Counted from the stretch's first letter, positions 1 through 10,790 are shown. The stretch: DNA of 64,000 nt from Rhizorhabdus phycosphaerae (GCF_011044255.1 NZ_CP049107.1:1860001-1924000); one strand, 5' to 3'. Notes: generated from the sequence alone by a model not told the origin. Translations and numbers: made by a program.

Positions 1-327
1 AATCATCGCACGTCCGGCTTCGGTCGCGAAACCCAGCCCCCAATAGGGCCGAGCAATCCAGTAGCCCAGTTCGACGCCGCCCTCGCGGGACGCGAAGGCA
101 ATCCCCCCGACGAGCCGGGGCGCACCCAGAGTGCGTGCGAAGATCAGGAAATTGGGCAGCGGACCATGGTCAGCCGCAAGAAAGGCCTCGGCATCGTCGA
201 GCGTATAGGGCCAGGGGGCATGCGCAAGCCGCGACACGATGGCGAAATCGCCGATCGCCGCCGTCAGAGCCTGGGCATCCTCTCTCCAGCCGGGACGCAG
301 CAACAGCCGCGGGGTACGAGCGAACAT
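1..327 (-). CDS. GNAT family N-acetyltransferase (partial, 3' end outside window)
   Basis: The first 109 codons are visible and the C-terminus lies beyond the window edge. The protein begins MFARTPRLLLRPGW, the usual first strand of RimJ/RimL-type acetyltransferases. Residues about 86-104 (ELGYWIARPYWGLGFATEA) match the family strand followed by the acetyl-CoA pyrophosphate-binding loop. The ATG at 327 is preceded by GGAGAAAG. It would transfer an acetyl group from acetyl-CoA to an amine; the substrate cannot be read from the sequence. A GNAT gene after rplU-rpmA is a familiar alphaproteobacterial arrangement, usually followed by obgE. A terminator separates it from rpmA, so it probably has its own promoter. 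Confidence 0.85.
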   Translation of the reverse strand, partial: MFARTPRLLLRPGWREDAQALTAAIGDFAIVSRLAHAPWPYTLDDAEAFLAADHGPLPNFLIFARTLGAPRLVGGIAFASREGGVELGYWIARPYWGLGFATEAGRAMI

Positions 328-410
328 CTCTTTCTCCCTTATCGCTGCCCCGGAAACGCCTTTGAACCCAAAAGGTTACAGCGCAGCGACACTTTTTTGA
401 GGGAGAAAAT

Positions 411-437
411 AAAAAGGGAGAGGTGCGACCCTCTCCC
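411..437 (-). terminator. Rho-independent terminator of the rplU-rpmA operon
   Basis: Read on the minus strand, a perfect 8-bp stem (GGGAGAGG/CCTCTCCC, arms 430-437 and 416-423) with a 6-base loop is followed directly by five T. It lies 65 bases past the rpmA stop codon and before the GNAT gene. Confidence 0.85.
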
Positions 438-501
438 TCATCGGTCCGGCAGGGCCGGACCCGGGGTCGCCTCTCCGGACGACCCTCGACGGATCATCCG
501 T

Positions 502-771
502 TTACTCAGCCGCCTCGGCGAACGCCGCGACGCTGACATATTTGCGGCCAAGCTTGCCGCTGTGGAATTCGACGCGGCCTTCGGCGAGTGCGAACAGCGT
601 GTGGTCCTTACCGATGCCGACATTGCGACCCGGATAGACCTTGGTGCCGCGCTGGCGGACGATGATGTTGCCGCCGATGACGGTTTCGCCACCGAACTTC
701 TTCACGCCGAGGCGGCGGCCTGCCGAATCGCGACCGTTACGCGAAGAGCCGCCTGCTTTCTTATGTGCCAT
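502..771 (-). CDS. rpmA: 50S ribosomal protein L27
   Basis: This 89-residue protein begins [16 protein letters not shown], the hallmark L27 N-terminus, which reaches the peptidyl-transferase centre. It continues with [12 protein letters not shown] and the conserved [10 protein letters not shown] motif. Length is normal for the family. The N-terminus starts directly with MAHKKAGG, so there is no sign of the cleavable extension found in Firmicutes. It lies 27 bases downstream of rplU on the same strand, forming the standard two-gene operon. Confidence 0.98.
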   Translation of the reverse strand: MAHKKAGGSSRNGRDSAGRRLGVKKFGGETVIGGNIIVRQRGTKVYPGRNVGIGKDHTLFALAEGRVEFHSGKLGRKYVSVAAFAEAAE

Positions 772-798
772 GTCAAACTACTCCGTTTGGCTCTTCGA

Positions 799-1158
799 TC
801 AGGCTTCGGCGGCGGCCGGAGCGTCGGCCTTTGCCTTGGAAGCCTTCTTCGCCGGGGCTTCGCCGCCGACCGAGAGGATCTTGAGGATCGTGTGCTGCTG
901 GCGGTGGCCGTTGCGGCGACGATAGTTGTGACGACGGCGCTTCTTGAAGACGATGACCTTCTCGGCCTTCGCCTGCGCGATGATTTCCGCCGAAACGCTG
1001 AGGCCCTTGACGTCCTTCAGCTCAGCACCCTCGCCTGCGAGAAGAACGTCGTCCAGCGACACGGTGGAACCCGCATCACCCGGAATCTTCTCCACGACGA
1101 TCTTGTCTCCCGCGGCAACGCGATACTGCTTGCCGCCCGTGCGCACGATAGCGAACAT
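799..1158 (-). CDS. rplU: 50S ribosomal protein L21
   Basis: The 119-residue protein starts [14 protein letters not shown], the canonical L21 N-terminus. For that reason the ATG at 1158 is chosen over an upstream in-frame ATG at 1212 that would add 18 unrelated residues. Further family features are GDKIVVEKI and [16 protein letters not shown], the basic 23S rRNA-binding stretch. The last 20 or so residues are an Ala/Lys-rich tail, common in alphaproteobacterial L21. It is first in the rplU-rpmA operon. Confidence 0.97.
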   Translation of the reverse strand: MFAIVRTGGKQYRVAAGDKIVVEKIPGDAGSTVSLDDVLLAGEGAELKDVKGLSVSAEIIAQAKAEKVIVFKKRRRHNYRRRNGHRQQHTILKILSVGGEAPAKKASKAKADAPAAAEA

Positions 1159-1233
1159 GGCCCTCATCACTTCTTCAAAAGCTGTTAGCGAGAACAGGGG
1201 ACACTTGGCCACCAGCCCACGCAGGAAAGCGGC

Positions 1234-1262
1234 TCGCTAGAGGTCGAAGGCCCGAAAGTCAA
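1234..1262 (-). promoter_or_regulatory. Putative rplU promoter
   Basis: On the minus strand TTGACT (1262-1257) is followed after exactly 17 bases by TAGCGA (1239-1234). This would give a leader of about 70 bases before the rplU start. The -35 box is strong and the -10 box weak. Confidence 0.45.
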
Positions 1263-1319
1263 CCTCTATGCGCGCGCCGACGTGAATCGCCGGGCGCTTA
1301 CCGGCGGAGCCGGAACGAC

Positions 1320-1712
1320 TCAGTGGCGGTGCTGGCGGCGAAGCTTGTAGCGGCCTTCGGAGAATCCATCGAACAGCCCCGAAATCGCGGGGTGGTCGAC
1401 CTGCTCGTCACTGTCGTCGCGCATCAGGTTCTGCTGGCTGACATAGGCGATGTAGCTGCTGTCGCTGTTCTCGGCGAACAGATGATAGAAGGGCTGGTCC
1501 TTCGCCGGCCGCATGTCGGCCGGAATCGATTCGTACCACTCGTCGGTGTTGGCGAACACCGGATCGACATCGAACACGACTCCACGAAACTCGAACAGCC
1601 GGTGCCGCACGACGTCGCCGATGGCGAAACGCGCGTGCGCAACGGGCGGAGGAGCAATTCCCTGGGGCAGCAGGCCGGGGGCCTGCGCAATGGCAACATT
1701 CTTATCGATCAC
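1320..1712 (-). CDS. hspQ: Heat shock protein HspQ (YccV-like, hemimethylated DNA-binding family)
   Basis: The 130-residue protein carries the HspQ/YccV fold from about residue 27: ARFAIGDVVRHRLFEFRG, then VFDVDPVF, QPFYHLFAENSDSSYIAYVSQQNL. In E. coli the family binds hemimethylated DNA and acts as a specificity factor for Lon protease; its role here is inferred from the family. The start is a GTG at 1712; no ATG lies between it and the domain. No Shine-Dalgarno sequence precedes it, and a heat-shock-like promoter sits just upstream, so the message may be nearly leaderless. The C-terminus ends in a basic RRQHRH tail. The gene is single, with tRNA-Ser upstream in opposite orientation. Confidence 0.9.
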   Translation of the reverse strand: MIDKNVAIAQAPGLLPQGIAPPPVAHARFAIGDVVRHRLFEFRGVVFDVDPVFANTDEWYESIPADMRPAKDQPFYHLFAENSDSSYIAYVSQQNLMRDDSDEQVDHPAISGLFDGFSEGRYKLRRQHRH

Positions 1713-1718
1713 GGGATT

Positions 1719-1748
1719 TAATGTAGGGAAGTCTCTCCCACTTGCAAG
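1719..1748 (-). promoter_or_regulatory. Putative RpoH-type (sigma-32) promoter of hspQ
   Basis: On the minus strand CTTGCAAG (1748-1741), 13 bases, then CCTACATTA (1727-1719) resembles the alphaproteobacterial heat-shock promoter. The -35 box lies inside an inverted repeat with arms CACTTGCAAGCA and TGCTTGGCAAGTG (1739-1765, one base bulged). Confidence 0.4.
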
Positions 1749-1837
1749 CAGGTGCTTGGCAAGTGCGAAACTCTCAGCTAATGGCCCGCCCCTATCGACT
1801 GGCGAGCGGCTTCACGGTCCGTTCGTTCCACCTCTGC

Positions 1838-1927
<90 letters not shown>

Positions 1928-1967
1928 TTTCCTCGATAATATTCCACAGATGAGTGCCGTCCCCGGT

Positions 1968-3098
1968 CTACAGACCGAGCCGGGCGAGAAGCGACGCCAT
2001 ACGGCCGGCGAACCATCGCGGGTGAAACGAATCGCGCAGGCGGCGTTGCGCCTCCTCCACCATCGCCACGCGCCGCTCTTCGTCTTGCAGATAAGGCAGG
2101 CAGGCGTCCTCGAGATCGGCAAAGTCCCACCGGACGGGAACATAGGTAAGGCCAGGGACGAACAGATCGGGATCCGTGCTTATGTGCCCGCTGTCGGGTT
2201 TCACCAGCAGGCACCCCGCCTGGATCGCCTCGAAATCGCGCCAGCAGAGCTCGCCATAGCCGAAGGGGCTCACACAGAGGCGTGCCGCGCGCAGCTCCGC
2301 CTGATAGGCCGCCTGGGATACGCGTTCGCGCGGTACGGCGACGCGCCAGCGCGACCCAGCCGATTCGAGCGCCTTTATGGCGGGGGCGCGGAGCGCCTCG
2401 AGCCAGTTGCCCGGCGCGACGTGGACGCGGCCGCACAGGTCGATCGACCGATCGACCCGCGGCGACACGGTCGGCAGGCGGGCGATCTCGTCGTCGAGCG
2501 CGATGCTCCAGCCGAGATGCAACCGCTCCGGTGAGCCCAGCGGCCTGGGCTGGCCTATGGGGATGATGTCGTCGGCAAAGGACCATCCGCCGTACCGCGC
2601 GGCGTAATCGGTCAGGTTGCTCTTTCCCGTGAAGGAACGACCATAGGCGGCGGGATCGGCGAAGAGATGCTTCTTCACATAGAGGTCGACCAGATCGACA
2701 ATCTCGGGCCACAACACCGCGCTGTCGTCGTCTCCGTCGAAATAGACGAAACGCGGCGTTCGGCCGGTTTGCCCGGCGTCCCGGAGCCGCCCCACGATCC
2801 TCTCAGCCTCCACAGCAGGGCGGCGAAAGGAGAGCTTGATCCCTATCACGTCGTAACGCGGCAGAACTGCCTGGACGTCAGCCCCCTTCCCCTCCAGCGG
2901 CAACCAGTCCACGGCCAGCCCCAATTCCCGGCGAAGATGCCATCGGTGGCGCCAGATCGGCGCGAACTGCTGCTCGCTGGTATATTCCCGGCCGTCGCTG
3001 AGGAGGAGCAGGCGCACGAGAGGCCGGGAGAAACCGGCGCGGGCTGCCGCAGCGAGTCCGTCGAGACGACGGAGGAGCCGCCGGTGCTTCGATATCAC
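1968..3098 (-). CDS. Putative glycosyltransferase (CgeB-like C-terminal domain)
   Basis: The 376-residue soluble protein has no recognised signal peptide. Its C-terminal half contains CVSPFGYGELCWRDFEAIQAG followed by LLVKPDSGHISTDPDLF and a C-terminal helix, which resembles the group-1 glycosyltransferase/CgeB pattern where an acidic residue binds the nucleotide-sugar ribose. The N-terminal half (VRLLLLSDGREYTSEQQFAP, then YFDGDDDSAVLWPEIVDL) looks Rossmann-like. The GTG start at 3098 overlaps the glf stop (GTGA), so it is translationally coupled to UDP-galactopyranose mutase. A role in adding galactofuranose, or another sugar, to a surface glycan is inferred from that coupling only. Donor and acceptor are unknown. 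Confidence 0.6.
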   Translation of the reverse strand: MISKHRRLLRRLDGLAAAARAGFSRPLVRLLLLSDGREYTSEQQFAPIWRHRWHLRRELGLAVDWLPLEGKGADVQAVLPRYDVIGIKLSFRRPAVEAERIVGRLRDAGQTGRTPRFVYFDGDDDSAVLWPEIVDLVDLYVKKHLFADPAAYGRSFTGKSNLTDYAARYGGWSFADDIIPIGQPRPLGSPERLHLGWSIALDDEIARLPTVSPRVDRSIDLCGRVHVAPGNWLEALRAPAIKALESAGSRWRVAVPRERVSQAAYQAELRAARLCVSPFGYGELCWRDFEAIQAGCLLVKPDSGHISTDPDLFVPGLTYVPVRWDFADLEDACLPYLQDEERRVAMVEEAQRRLRDSFHPRWFAGRMASLLARLGL

Positions 3099-4228
3099 CG
3101 CCTGGCTCGCCGATAGGTGGCAAGCGCCTGCGCGACGACCTGGTCCATATTATAATAACGATAGGTTGCGAGCCTGCCCACGAACAGGACGTCGGGCAGC
3201 GCGTCCGCCATCGCCTGATAGGCGCGGAAACGCGCCTGATTCTCGGCCCGTGGAACGGGATAATAGGGGTCGCCCTCGTCGGCGGGATATTCGTAGCTGA
3301 TGCTGGTCGACGGGGACTGCTGGCCGGTCAGATATTTATACTCGGTAATCCGGGTATAGGGGACCTGCTGGTCGGGATAGTTCACCACTGCAGCCGCCTG
3401 GAAACGCTCCATCCCCAGCGTCTCGTGCCGGAAGCTCAGCGAACGATAGGGCAGCGGCCCATGGCAGCGGCCGAAATATTCGTCGATCGGCCCGGTAAAG
3501 ACGAGCCGGCCAAAGGCGACGGCCTCCCGGACGTCGAAGAAATCGACCCCCGTCGCCACGGTGATGTTCGGATGATCGAGCATCCGCATGAACAGGGCCG
3601 TATATCCCTCGGCAGGCATCGCCTGGAAGCTGTCGGTGAAGTAGCGGTCGTCGAGGTTGGTGCGCACCGGCACCCGCGCAGTGACGGACGCATCGAGCTG
3701 CGATGGATCGAGGCCCCACTGCTTGCGGGTATAACCGCGAAAGAAACGCTCGTAGAGCGCCCTTCCCACCCGGCCAACGACGACATCCTCCGATGTCCGC
3801 ACCGGCGAGACCGGCTCCGCCACGCTCTGGAGGTAGGCTTCCGCTTCGGCCTCGCTCGACAAGGACAAGCCATCGAGAAGGTTCAGCGTCGCCCGATTGA
3901 TCGGAAAAGGCAGGTCCCGCCCGTCGACATGCGCGAGAACGCGATGCTCATAAGGGCGCCATGCGGTGAAGGCCGACAGATAGTCGACCACGTCCTGGCT
4001 GTTGGTGTGGAAGATATGCGGGCCGTACCGATGGACGAGGATGCCAGCCCCGTCCCGCTCGTCATAGGCGTTCCCGCCGATATGCGCCCGCCGATCGAGG
4101 ACGAGGACGCGAAGCCCGGCATCCGCCGCGAATCGCTCCGCCATGACCGCCCCGGCAAATCCGGCGCCGACGACGAGCACGTCCCATCGACTGCCTGCCA
4201 GCGCGGAGATGCCGGCGACCTGCTTCAC
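3095..4228 (-). CDS. glf: UDP-galactopyranose mutase
   Basis: This FAD enzyme interconverts UDP-galactopyranose and UDP-galactofuranose, the donor for galactofuranose in surface glycans. The 377-residue product has the N-terminal FAD Rossmann motif VVGAGFAGAVMAERFA (about residue 19), then DRRAHIGGNAYDE and RYGPHIFHTNS, both diagnostic of Glf. The C-terminal part has PYTRITEYKYLTGQ and RAYQAMADALPDVLFVGRLA...YRYYNMDQ, the conserved end of the family. The GTG at 4228 is chosen because it overlaps the SURF1 stop codon as GTGA and gives the normal family length. Glf genes usually sit in polysaccharide clusters; here the gene follows cytochrome-oxidase assembly genes. Confidence 0.93.
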   Translation of the reverse strand: MKQVAGISALAGSRWDVLVVGAGFAGAVMAERFAADAGLRVLVLDRRAHIGGNAYDERDGAGILVHRYGPHIFHTNSQDVVDYLSAFTAWRPYEHRVLAHVDGRDLPFPINRATLNLLDGLSLSSEAEAEAYLQSVAEPVSPVRTSEDVVVGRVGRALYERFFRGYTRKQWGLDPSQLDASVTARVPVRTNLDDRYFTDSFQAMPAEGYTALFMRMLDHPNITVATGVDFFDVREAVAFGRLVFTGPIDEYFGRCHGPLPYRSLSFRHETLGMERFQAAAVVNYPDQQVPYTRITEYKYLTGQQSPSTSISYEYPADEGDPYYPVPRAENQARFRAYQAMADALPDVLFVGRLATYRYYNMDQVVAQALATYRRARR

Positions 4229-4848
4229 CGGCCGAGCCAGCGCTTTCTCGCCGCCAGAGCGTAGATGCCGAGCGCGACGGCCGCGAATAGGAACCACTGC
4301 ACAGCATAGCCGCGATGATTGTTCGGGATCGTCTCGACCGATGGCGGGGTGCTCGGCGCATAGCCGGGCAACGGCGTTTCGAGGACGATCAGCCACGGCA
4401 GCGGCTCGCCGTTCGCACCCGCGAAGCGGTCCGCAAGCACCTCGTCAGGGATCAGCACGCCCATCCCCCGAACAGCCGAACCGGTCTTCAATGGCGGCAG
4501 GCTCCTGCCGACGGGCTGCCAGCCGATATCCGCCATCATCAGCCGTCCGTCGTCCAGACGGCAGCCGACGATCGTCCGGAAACCACTGTCACCGTCAGGG
4601 CCGGGGCCGCCGATCTGAACCGGCTTCCCGGTAAGGGCGCAGTCCAGCCGGGTGCGGCGGAAGGCAAGAGACGCAGGCTCCGCATCGACCGGAAGGCCCA
4701 TGATGGCCGGTGCCGTGCGTGCCGTCCGATATTGCGCGAGCAGGCCTTCCTTCCATTCGGCGCGACGCAATTGCCACAGTCCCAGGCCGATCATTGTGGC
4801 GACGGCCAGGAGAACGACGAAGGTCGGCAATAGGGGGAGCCTGCGCAT
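4225..4848 (-). CDS. SURF1 family cytochrome c oxidase assembly protein
   Basis: The 207-residue inner-membrane protein has one hydrophobic helix near each end (about residues 6-22 and 182-200), enclosing a periplasmic domain, as in Shy1/SURF1. Family marks are GLGLWQLRRAEWKEGLL after the first helix and NNHRGYAVQWFLFAAVALGIYA in the second. SURF1 assists heme a insertion into subunit I of aa3 oxidases. The ATG at 4848 overlaps the last base of the DUF983 stop (TGATG). It is seventh of eight oxidase-related genes after ctaC and couples into glf. Confidence 0.92.
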   Translation of the reverse strand: MRRLPLLPTFVVLLAVATMIGLGLWQLRRAEWKEGLLAQYRTARTAPAIMGLPVDAEPASLAFRRTRLDCALTGKPVQIGGPGPDGDSGFRTIVGCRLDDGRLMMADIGWQPVGRSLPPLKTGSAVRGMGVLIPDEVLADRFAGANGEPLPWLIVLETPLPGYAPSTPPSVETIPNNHRGYAVQWFLFAAVALGIYALAARKRWLGR

Positions 4849-5231
4849 CAATCGTCCTTCATGATCCGGCCTTCGCGCGCGGCGTTGCGGAACTCCAGCG
4901 CGAGGAGCAGCGCCTTCGCGAACCTCAGAGACGTCACCGTCAACACCAGCGTCAACGGAGCCCACAGGAAGAAATGCACGATCAGCGGCGGCTCCCAGCG
5001 GAGCTCGACGAGAATCGCAAGCAGGCTGACGATGGCCCCGACGATCAGAATGAGAAAGGCAGCGGCACCGTCTCCAACATTGAAGGTCCGGTAGTCGAGG
5101 CCGCAGCGCGGGCATTGGTCGGCAAAACGCAGGAAGCTGGCGAAGAGGCCCGGACTACCGCACCGCGGGCACAGGCCGCGCAAAGCCGCATCGAACGGCC
5201 GGGGTGCCGCGTCGCCCTGCTGATTCGTCAT
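4848..5231 (-). CDS. DUF983 family membrane protein
   Basis: The 127-residue protein has an N-terminal zinc-ribbon-like pair CPRCGSPGLF and CPRCGLDYRTFNVGDGAA, then two hydrophobic helices (about residues 54-75 and 85-105). This is the DUF983 layout. The family is habitually encoded with aa3 oxidase assembly genes in alphaproteobacteria, suggesting an assembly or metal-handling role, but no biochemical function can be read here. The ATG at 5231 is taken as the start; a GTG three codons upstream is an alternative. Its stop overlaps the SURF1 start by one base. Confidence 0.85.
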   Translation of the reverse strand: MTNQQGDAAPRPFDAALRGLCPRCGSPGLFASFLRFADQCPRCGLDYRTFNVGDGAAAFLILIVGAIVSLLAILVELRWEPPLIVHFFLWAPLTLVLTVTSLRFAKALLLALEFRNAAREGRIMKDD

Positions 5232-5250
5232 GTCCTGCACCCCGCAAAAG

Positions 5251-5286
5251 AAAAGGCGCGGCGACAGGTTGCCCCGCCACCGCGCC
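5251..5286 (-). terminator. Intra-operon terminator after coxC
   Basis: On the minus strand GGCGCGG (5286-5280) pairs with CCGCGCC (5261-5255) and the stem is followed by TTTTCTTTT. It lies between the coxC stop and the DUF983 start, so it should reduce transcription of the distal DUF983-SURF1-glf-glycosyltransferase genes. Confidence 0.65.
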
Positions 5287-5306
5287 CTTGTTCGGTCAAA
5301 GCTGGC

Positions 5307-6173
5307 TCAGCCGTGAACCGGCGCGCCCCAGCCGCCCCAGACATAGACGACGATGAAGAGGAACAGCCACACGACATCGACGAAGTGCCAGTACCAGGCA
5401 GCGGCTTCGAAGCCGAAATGCTGCTGCGGGGTGAAGTGGCCCTTATAGGCGCGCACGAGGCAGACGATCAGGAAGATCGTCCCCACGAGCACGTGGAAGC
5501 CGTGGAAGCCGGTCGCCATGAAGAAGGCCGCGCCATAGTTCAGACCTTTGAAGGCGAACGGGGCGTGCATATATTCATAGGCCTGCACCGAGCTGAACAC
5601 GAGGCCCAGGATAATGGTCAGCCACAGGCCCTTCTTCAGGCCGTCGCGATCACCATGCAGCAGGGCATGATGCGCCCAGGTCACCGTGGTGCCCGAGCAG
5701 AGCAGCAGCAGCGTGTTGAGCAGCGGCAGGTGGAAGGCGTCGACGACTTCGAGGCCCTTGGGCGGCCATATGCCAGCAGCCTGGGTGACGCTGTTCGGAC
5801 CTGCGATGACCGAGGTAACGCCCTCATTATATTCGAGCGCAACCGGGAAAAGCGAAAAGTCGAACCAGGCCCAAAACCAGCCGACGAAGAACATCACCTC
5901 CGAGGCGATGAACAATATCATGCCGTAGCGGAGGTGCAGCTGAACGACCGGCGTGTGATCGCCGGCATGCGCCTCGCGAACGACGTCCGACCACCAGCTG
6001 TACATGGTGAAGAGGACGCCGAGCACGCCGGCGAAAAAGACGTAGCCGCCAAAGGCTGCCTTGTGCATCCACATGATGGCGCCCGACGCCATGACCAGCG
6101 CCGACATCGAGCCGAAGAACGGCCAGATGCTCGGCGGTAGGATATGATAATCGTGGCTCTTCGCTCCGGCCAT
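5307..6173 (-). CDS. coxC: Cytochrome c oxidase subunit III
   Basis: The 288-residue protein has seven hydrophobic helices. Its subunit III signatures include KSHDYHILPPSIWPFFGS at the N-terminus, FIASEVMFFVGWFWAWF in helix III (with the membrane-embedded acidic residue), HHALLHGDRDG, FHGFHVLVGT and a final AAAWYWHFVDVVWLFLF. Subunit III stabilises the aa3 oxidase and supports proton uptake in the inner membrane. It lies 33 bases after ctaG in the same operon and is followed by a terminator. Confidence 0.98.
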   Translation of the reverse strand: MAGAKSHDYHILPPSIWPFFGSMSALVMASGAIMWMHKAAFGGYVFFAGVLGVLFTMYSWWSDVVREAHAGDHTPVVQLHLRYGMILFIASEVMFFVGWFWAWFDFSLFPVALEYNEGVTSVIAGPNSVTQAAGIWPPKGLEVVDAFHLPLLNTLLLLCSGTTVTWAHHALLHGDRDGLKKGLWLTIILGLVFSSVQAYEYMHAPFAFKGLNYGAAFFMATGFHGFHVLVGTIFLIVCLVRAYKGHFTPQQHFGFEAAAWYWHFVDVVWLFLFIVVYVWGGWGAPVHG

Positions 6174-6206
6174 TTTCCGTGCCCCTGATATTTTGCTGGA
6201 ACGTCC

Positions 6207-6773
6207 TTAACCGCCCACCCGTCCGGAATCCACAGCGGATTTGTCGGGGTAGAAGGTATAGGACAGCGTGATTTCGTTGAGTTTCCCGGCTTCCTTGTCG
6301 GTCAGGATGGCGGGGTCGACATAGTAGATCACCGGCATGCGGATCGTCTCGCCGGGCTTCAGAGTCTGCTGCGTGAAGCAGAAACACTGGATCTTGGTGA
6401 AATAGGCGCCTGCGATCTCGGGCGTTACGTTGAACGCTGCGGTCCCGGTGATCGGGCGATCGCTGAGATTGGTCGCGGTGAAGAACGCCATCTGACGCGC
6501 GCCGATCGCCACGCGGGCGACTTTCTTCTCCGGCCCGAACTGCCAGGGCAGGCTGGGCGAGACATTGGCGTCGAAGCGGACATCGATCAGCTTACCCACG
6601 ACAGCGCCCGGTGCGACACCGGTCTCGCTGCGCTGGGTGGTCCCTCCGAAGCCGGTCGCCTGGCAAAACATGCGGTACAGCGGCACCGACGCATAGCCGA
6701 GCGCCAGCATGCCGAGCGCGATCATGAGCGCGATCGCGCCCACGCGCTTGTTTCGGGCTTCAGGCGCGATCAC
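6207..6773 (-). CDS. ctaG: Cytochrome c oxidase copper-delivery protein CtaG/Cox11
   Basis: The 188-residue protein has one N-terminal membrane helix (about residues 11-29) and a periplasmic immunoglobulin-like domain. The copper-binding signature QCFCFTQQTLKPGE (about residue 127) is intact. PLYRMFCQATGFGGTTQR after the helix is also diagnostic. It delivers copper to the CuB site of subunit I. Its ATG overlaps the stop of the upstream 42-residue gene (ATGA). Confidence 0.96.
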   Translation of the reverse strand: MIAPEARNKRVGAIALMIALGMLALGYASVPLYRMFCQATGFGGTTQRSETGVAPGAVVGKLIDVRFDANVSPSLPWQFGPEKKVARVAIGARQMAFFTATNLSDRPITGTAAFNVTPEIAGAYFTKIQCFCFTQQTLKPGETIRMPVIYYVDPAILTDKEAGKLNEITLSYTFYPDKSAVDSGRVGG

Positions 6774-6898
6774 AGCATCTTCGCGATCGAGATCGCGTAG
6801 AAGAGGATGACCATGCCGCCCAGAATCAGAGCGGTCACCAGCGCGCGCGACTTCTGGCGGCGACGGATTTCCTGCTGCTCTTCAGGCGTATAGCTCAT
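6770..6898 (-). CDS. Small single-helix membrane protein of the cytochrome oxidase operon (42 aa)
   Basis: The ATG at 6898 opens a 42-codon frame, [20 protein letters not shown] followed by the hydrophobic helix [22 protein letters not shown]. The start overlaps the ctaB stop and the stop overlaps the ctaG start, both as ATGA. Tight overlap on both sides, a charged N-terminus and one helix match the tiny proteins found between ctaB and ctaG in many alphaproteobacteria. Its function is not established; an oxidase assembly or subunit role is inferred from position. Confidence 0.8.
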   Translation of the reverse strand: MSYTPEEQQEIRRRQKSRALVTALILGGMVILFYAISIAKML

Positions 6899-7803
6899 GC
6901 AAGCACCTTGTCGGCCACGACGAGACCGAAAACGAGGAAGAGATACAGAATCGAGTAGCCGAACAGCTGACGCTCCGGCTTCATCCGCTTGGGATCGGCT
7001 TCGCTGCTCAGCCCGACGCGCACCGCCAGCAGCAGGAAGATGGCCGACAGCAACGAAGCGCCGACGCCATAGATCGCCCCGGTCAGGCCCAAAGGCCATG
7101 GCGCCACCGCTGCGGCAACCATCGGCACCGTGTAGAGCATGATCTGCAGACGGGTGACCCGCTGCCCCGCAACGGCCGGGAGCATCGGCACGCCGGCGCG
7201 CGCATAGTCCGGGTTGATGAACAGCGCGAGCGCCCAGAAATGCGGCGGCGTCCACAGGAAGACGAGGAAGAAGAGCAGCACGGGGAGCGTGTCGACCCGA
7301 CCCGTCGCGGCGGCCCAGCCGATCAGCGCCGGAAAGGCCCCAGCCGCGCCGCCGATGACGATGTTCTGCGGGGTCCGGCGCTTCAGCCAGACGGTGTAGA
7401 CCACCACATAGAAAAGGATCGAGACCAGCAGGATCGCTGCGGCCAGCAGGTTGACCGCCAAGCCCATCAGCAGAACCGAAAAGCAGGCGAGGCCGACGCC
7501 GAAATGAAGCGCCGTCTGGCGGTCCATCCGGCCGGCGGGCAGCGGACGACCTGCGGTCCGCGCCATCATCGCGTCGATGTCGGCTTCATACCATTGGTTG
7601 AGCGCACCCGCCGCGCCTGCGCCCAGTGCGATGCAGAGCACGGCGGTGAAGGCAAGCACGGGATGGATCGCCTGCGGTGCGGCAAGCAAGCCGCACAGAC
7701 CGGTGAAGACCACGAGAGTCAGCACGCGCGGCTTGGTGAGCGCAAGGAAATCGCGCCACTCGGCCGTTGCGGTCATATCTATCGGGAAAGCCTTACTCGC
7801 CAT
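6895..7803 (-). CDS. ctaB: Protoheme IX farnesyltransferase (heme O synthase)
   Basis: The 302-residue polytopic UbiA-family prenyltransferase converts heme B to heme O, the precursor of heme A for the aa3 oxidase. The first Asp-rich motif [20 protein letters not shown] (about residue 70) is intact, with [16 protein letters not shown] in helix I and [25 protein letters not shown] in the second conserved loop. About nine hydrophobic helices are visible. It lies 84 bases after ctaD, with a stem-loop between them. Confidence 0.97.
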   Translation of the reverse strand: MASKAFPIDMTATAEWRDFLALTKPRVLTLVVFTGLCGLLAAPQAIHPVLAFTAVLCIALGAGAAGALNQWYEADIDAMMARTAGRPLPAGRMDRQTALHFGVGLACFSVLLMGLAVNLLAAAILLVSILFYVVVYTVWLKRRTPQNIVIGGAAGAFPALIGWAAATGRVDTLPVLLFFLVFLWTPPHFWALALFINPDYARAGVPMLPAVAGQRVTRLQIMLYTVPMVAAAVAPWPLGLTGAIYGVGASLLSAIFLLLAVRVGLSSEADPKRMKPERQLFGYSILYLFLVFGLVVADKVLA

Positions 7804-7827
7804 CGCTCTTCAATCATCGTTACATGA

Positions 7828-7864
7828 AACCGCCGCTTGGACGCTGGAGGTCGAAGCGGCGGTT
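7828..7864 (-). terminator. Stem-loop between ctaD and ctaB
   Basis: Perfect 11-bp arms AACCGCCGCTT (7828-7838) and AAGCGGCGGTT (7854-7864) enclose a 15-base loop. On the minus strand the stem is followed by only three T, so it could be a weak terminator or an mRNA-stabilising hairpin that lowers expression of ctaB and later genes relative to ctaC-ctaD. Confidence 0.5.
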
Positions 7865-7887
7865 CATCGTCAGGAAGTCACCGTCGA

Positions 7888-10598
<2,711 letters not shown>

Positions 10599-10658
10599 TT
10601 CACCCCCGTGAAGCACGAAGTGCGCGTGCCTTCCTGTTGTCGGGCCCTACGAATTCCA

Positions 10659-10691
10659 GCGCCTTATAGGCGCGGCTCCCGGCAGCCTCAA
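10659..10691 (-). promoter_or_regulatory. Putative ctaC promoter overlapping a perfect palindrome
   Basis: On the minus strand TTGAGG (10691-10686), 17 bases, then TATAAG (10668-10663) gives a good sigma-70-type promoter. The -10 box lies inside the perfect palindrome GCGCCTTATAGGCGC (10659-10673), a plausible operator. The region 10599-10790 also carries the divergent pyrE start. Confidence 0.5.
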
Positions 10692-10790
10692 GCACCGCTT
10701 GAAGCCGAATGCAAGCAGTTGAAGCGATAATCTCATCTCACTATCTGGTCGCAATGCTGCACTCCGGCAGCCGAAGACAGGATCCCGCAG

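Noticed and set aside
4710-6140. 476-codon open frame on the plus strand opposite SURF1-coxC
   Set aside because: It crosses several real minus-strand genes and their terminators and has no recognisable family.
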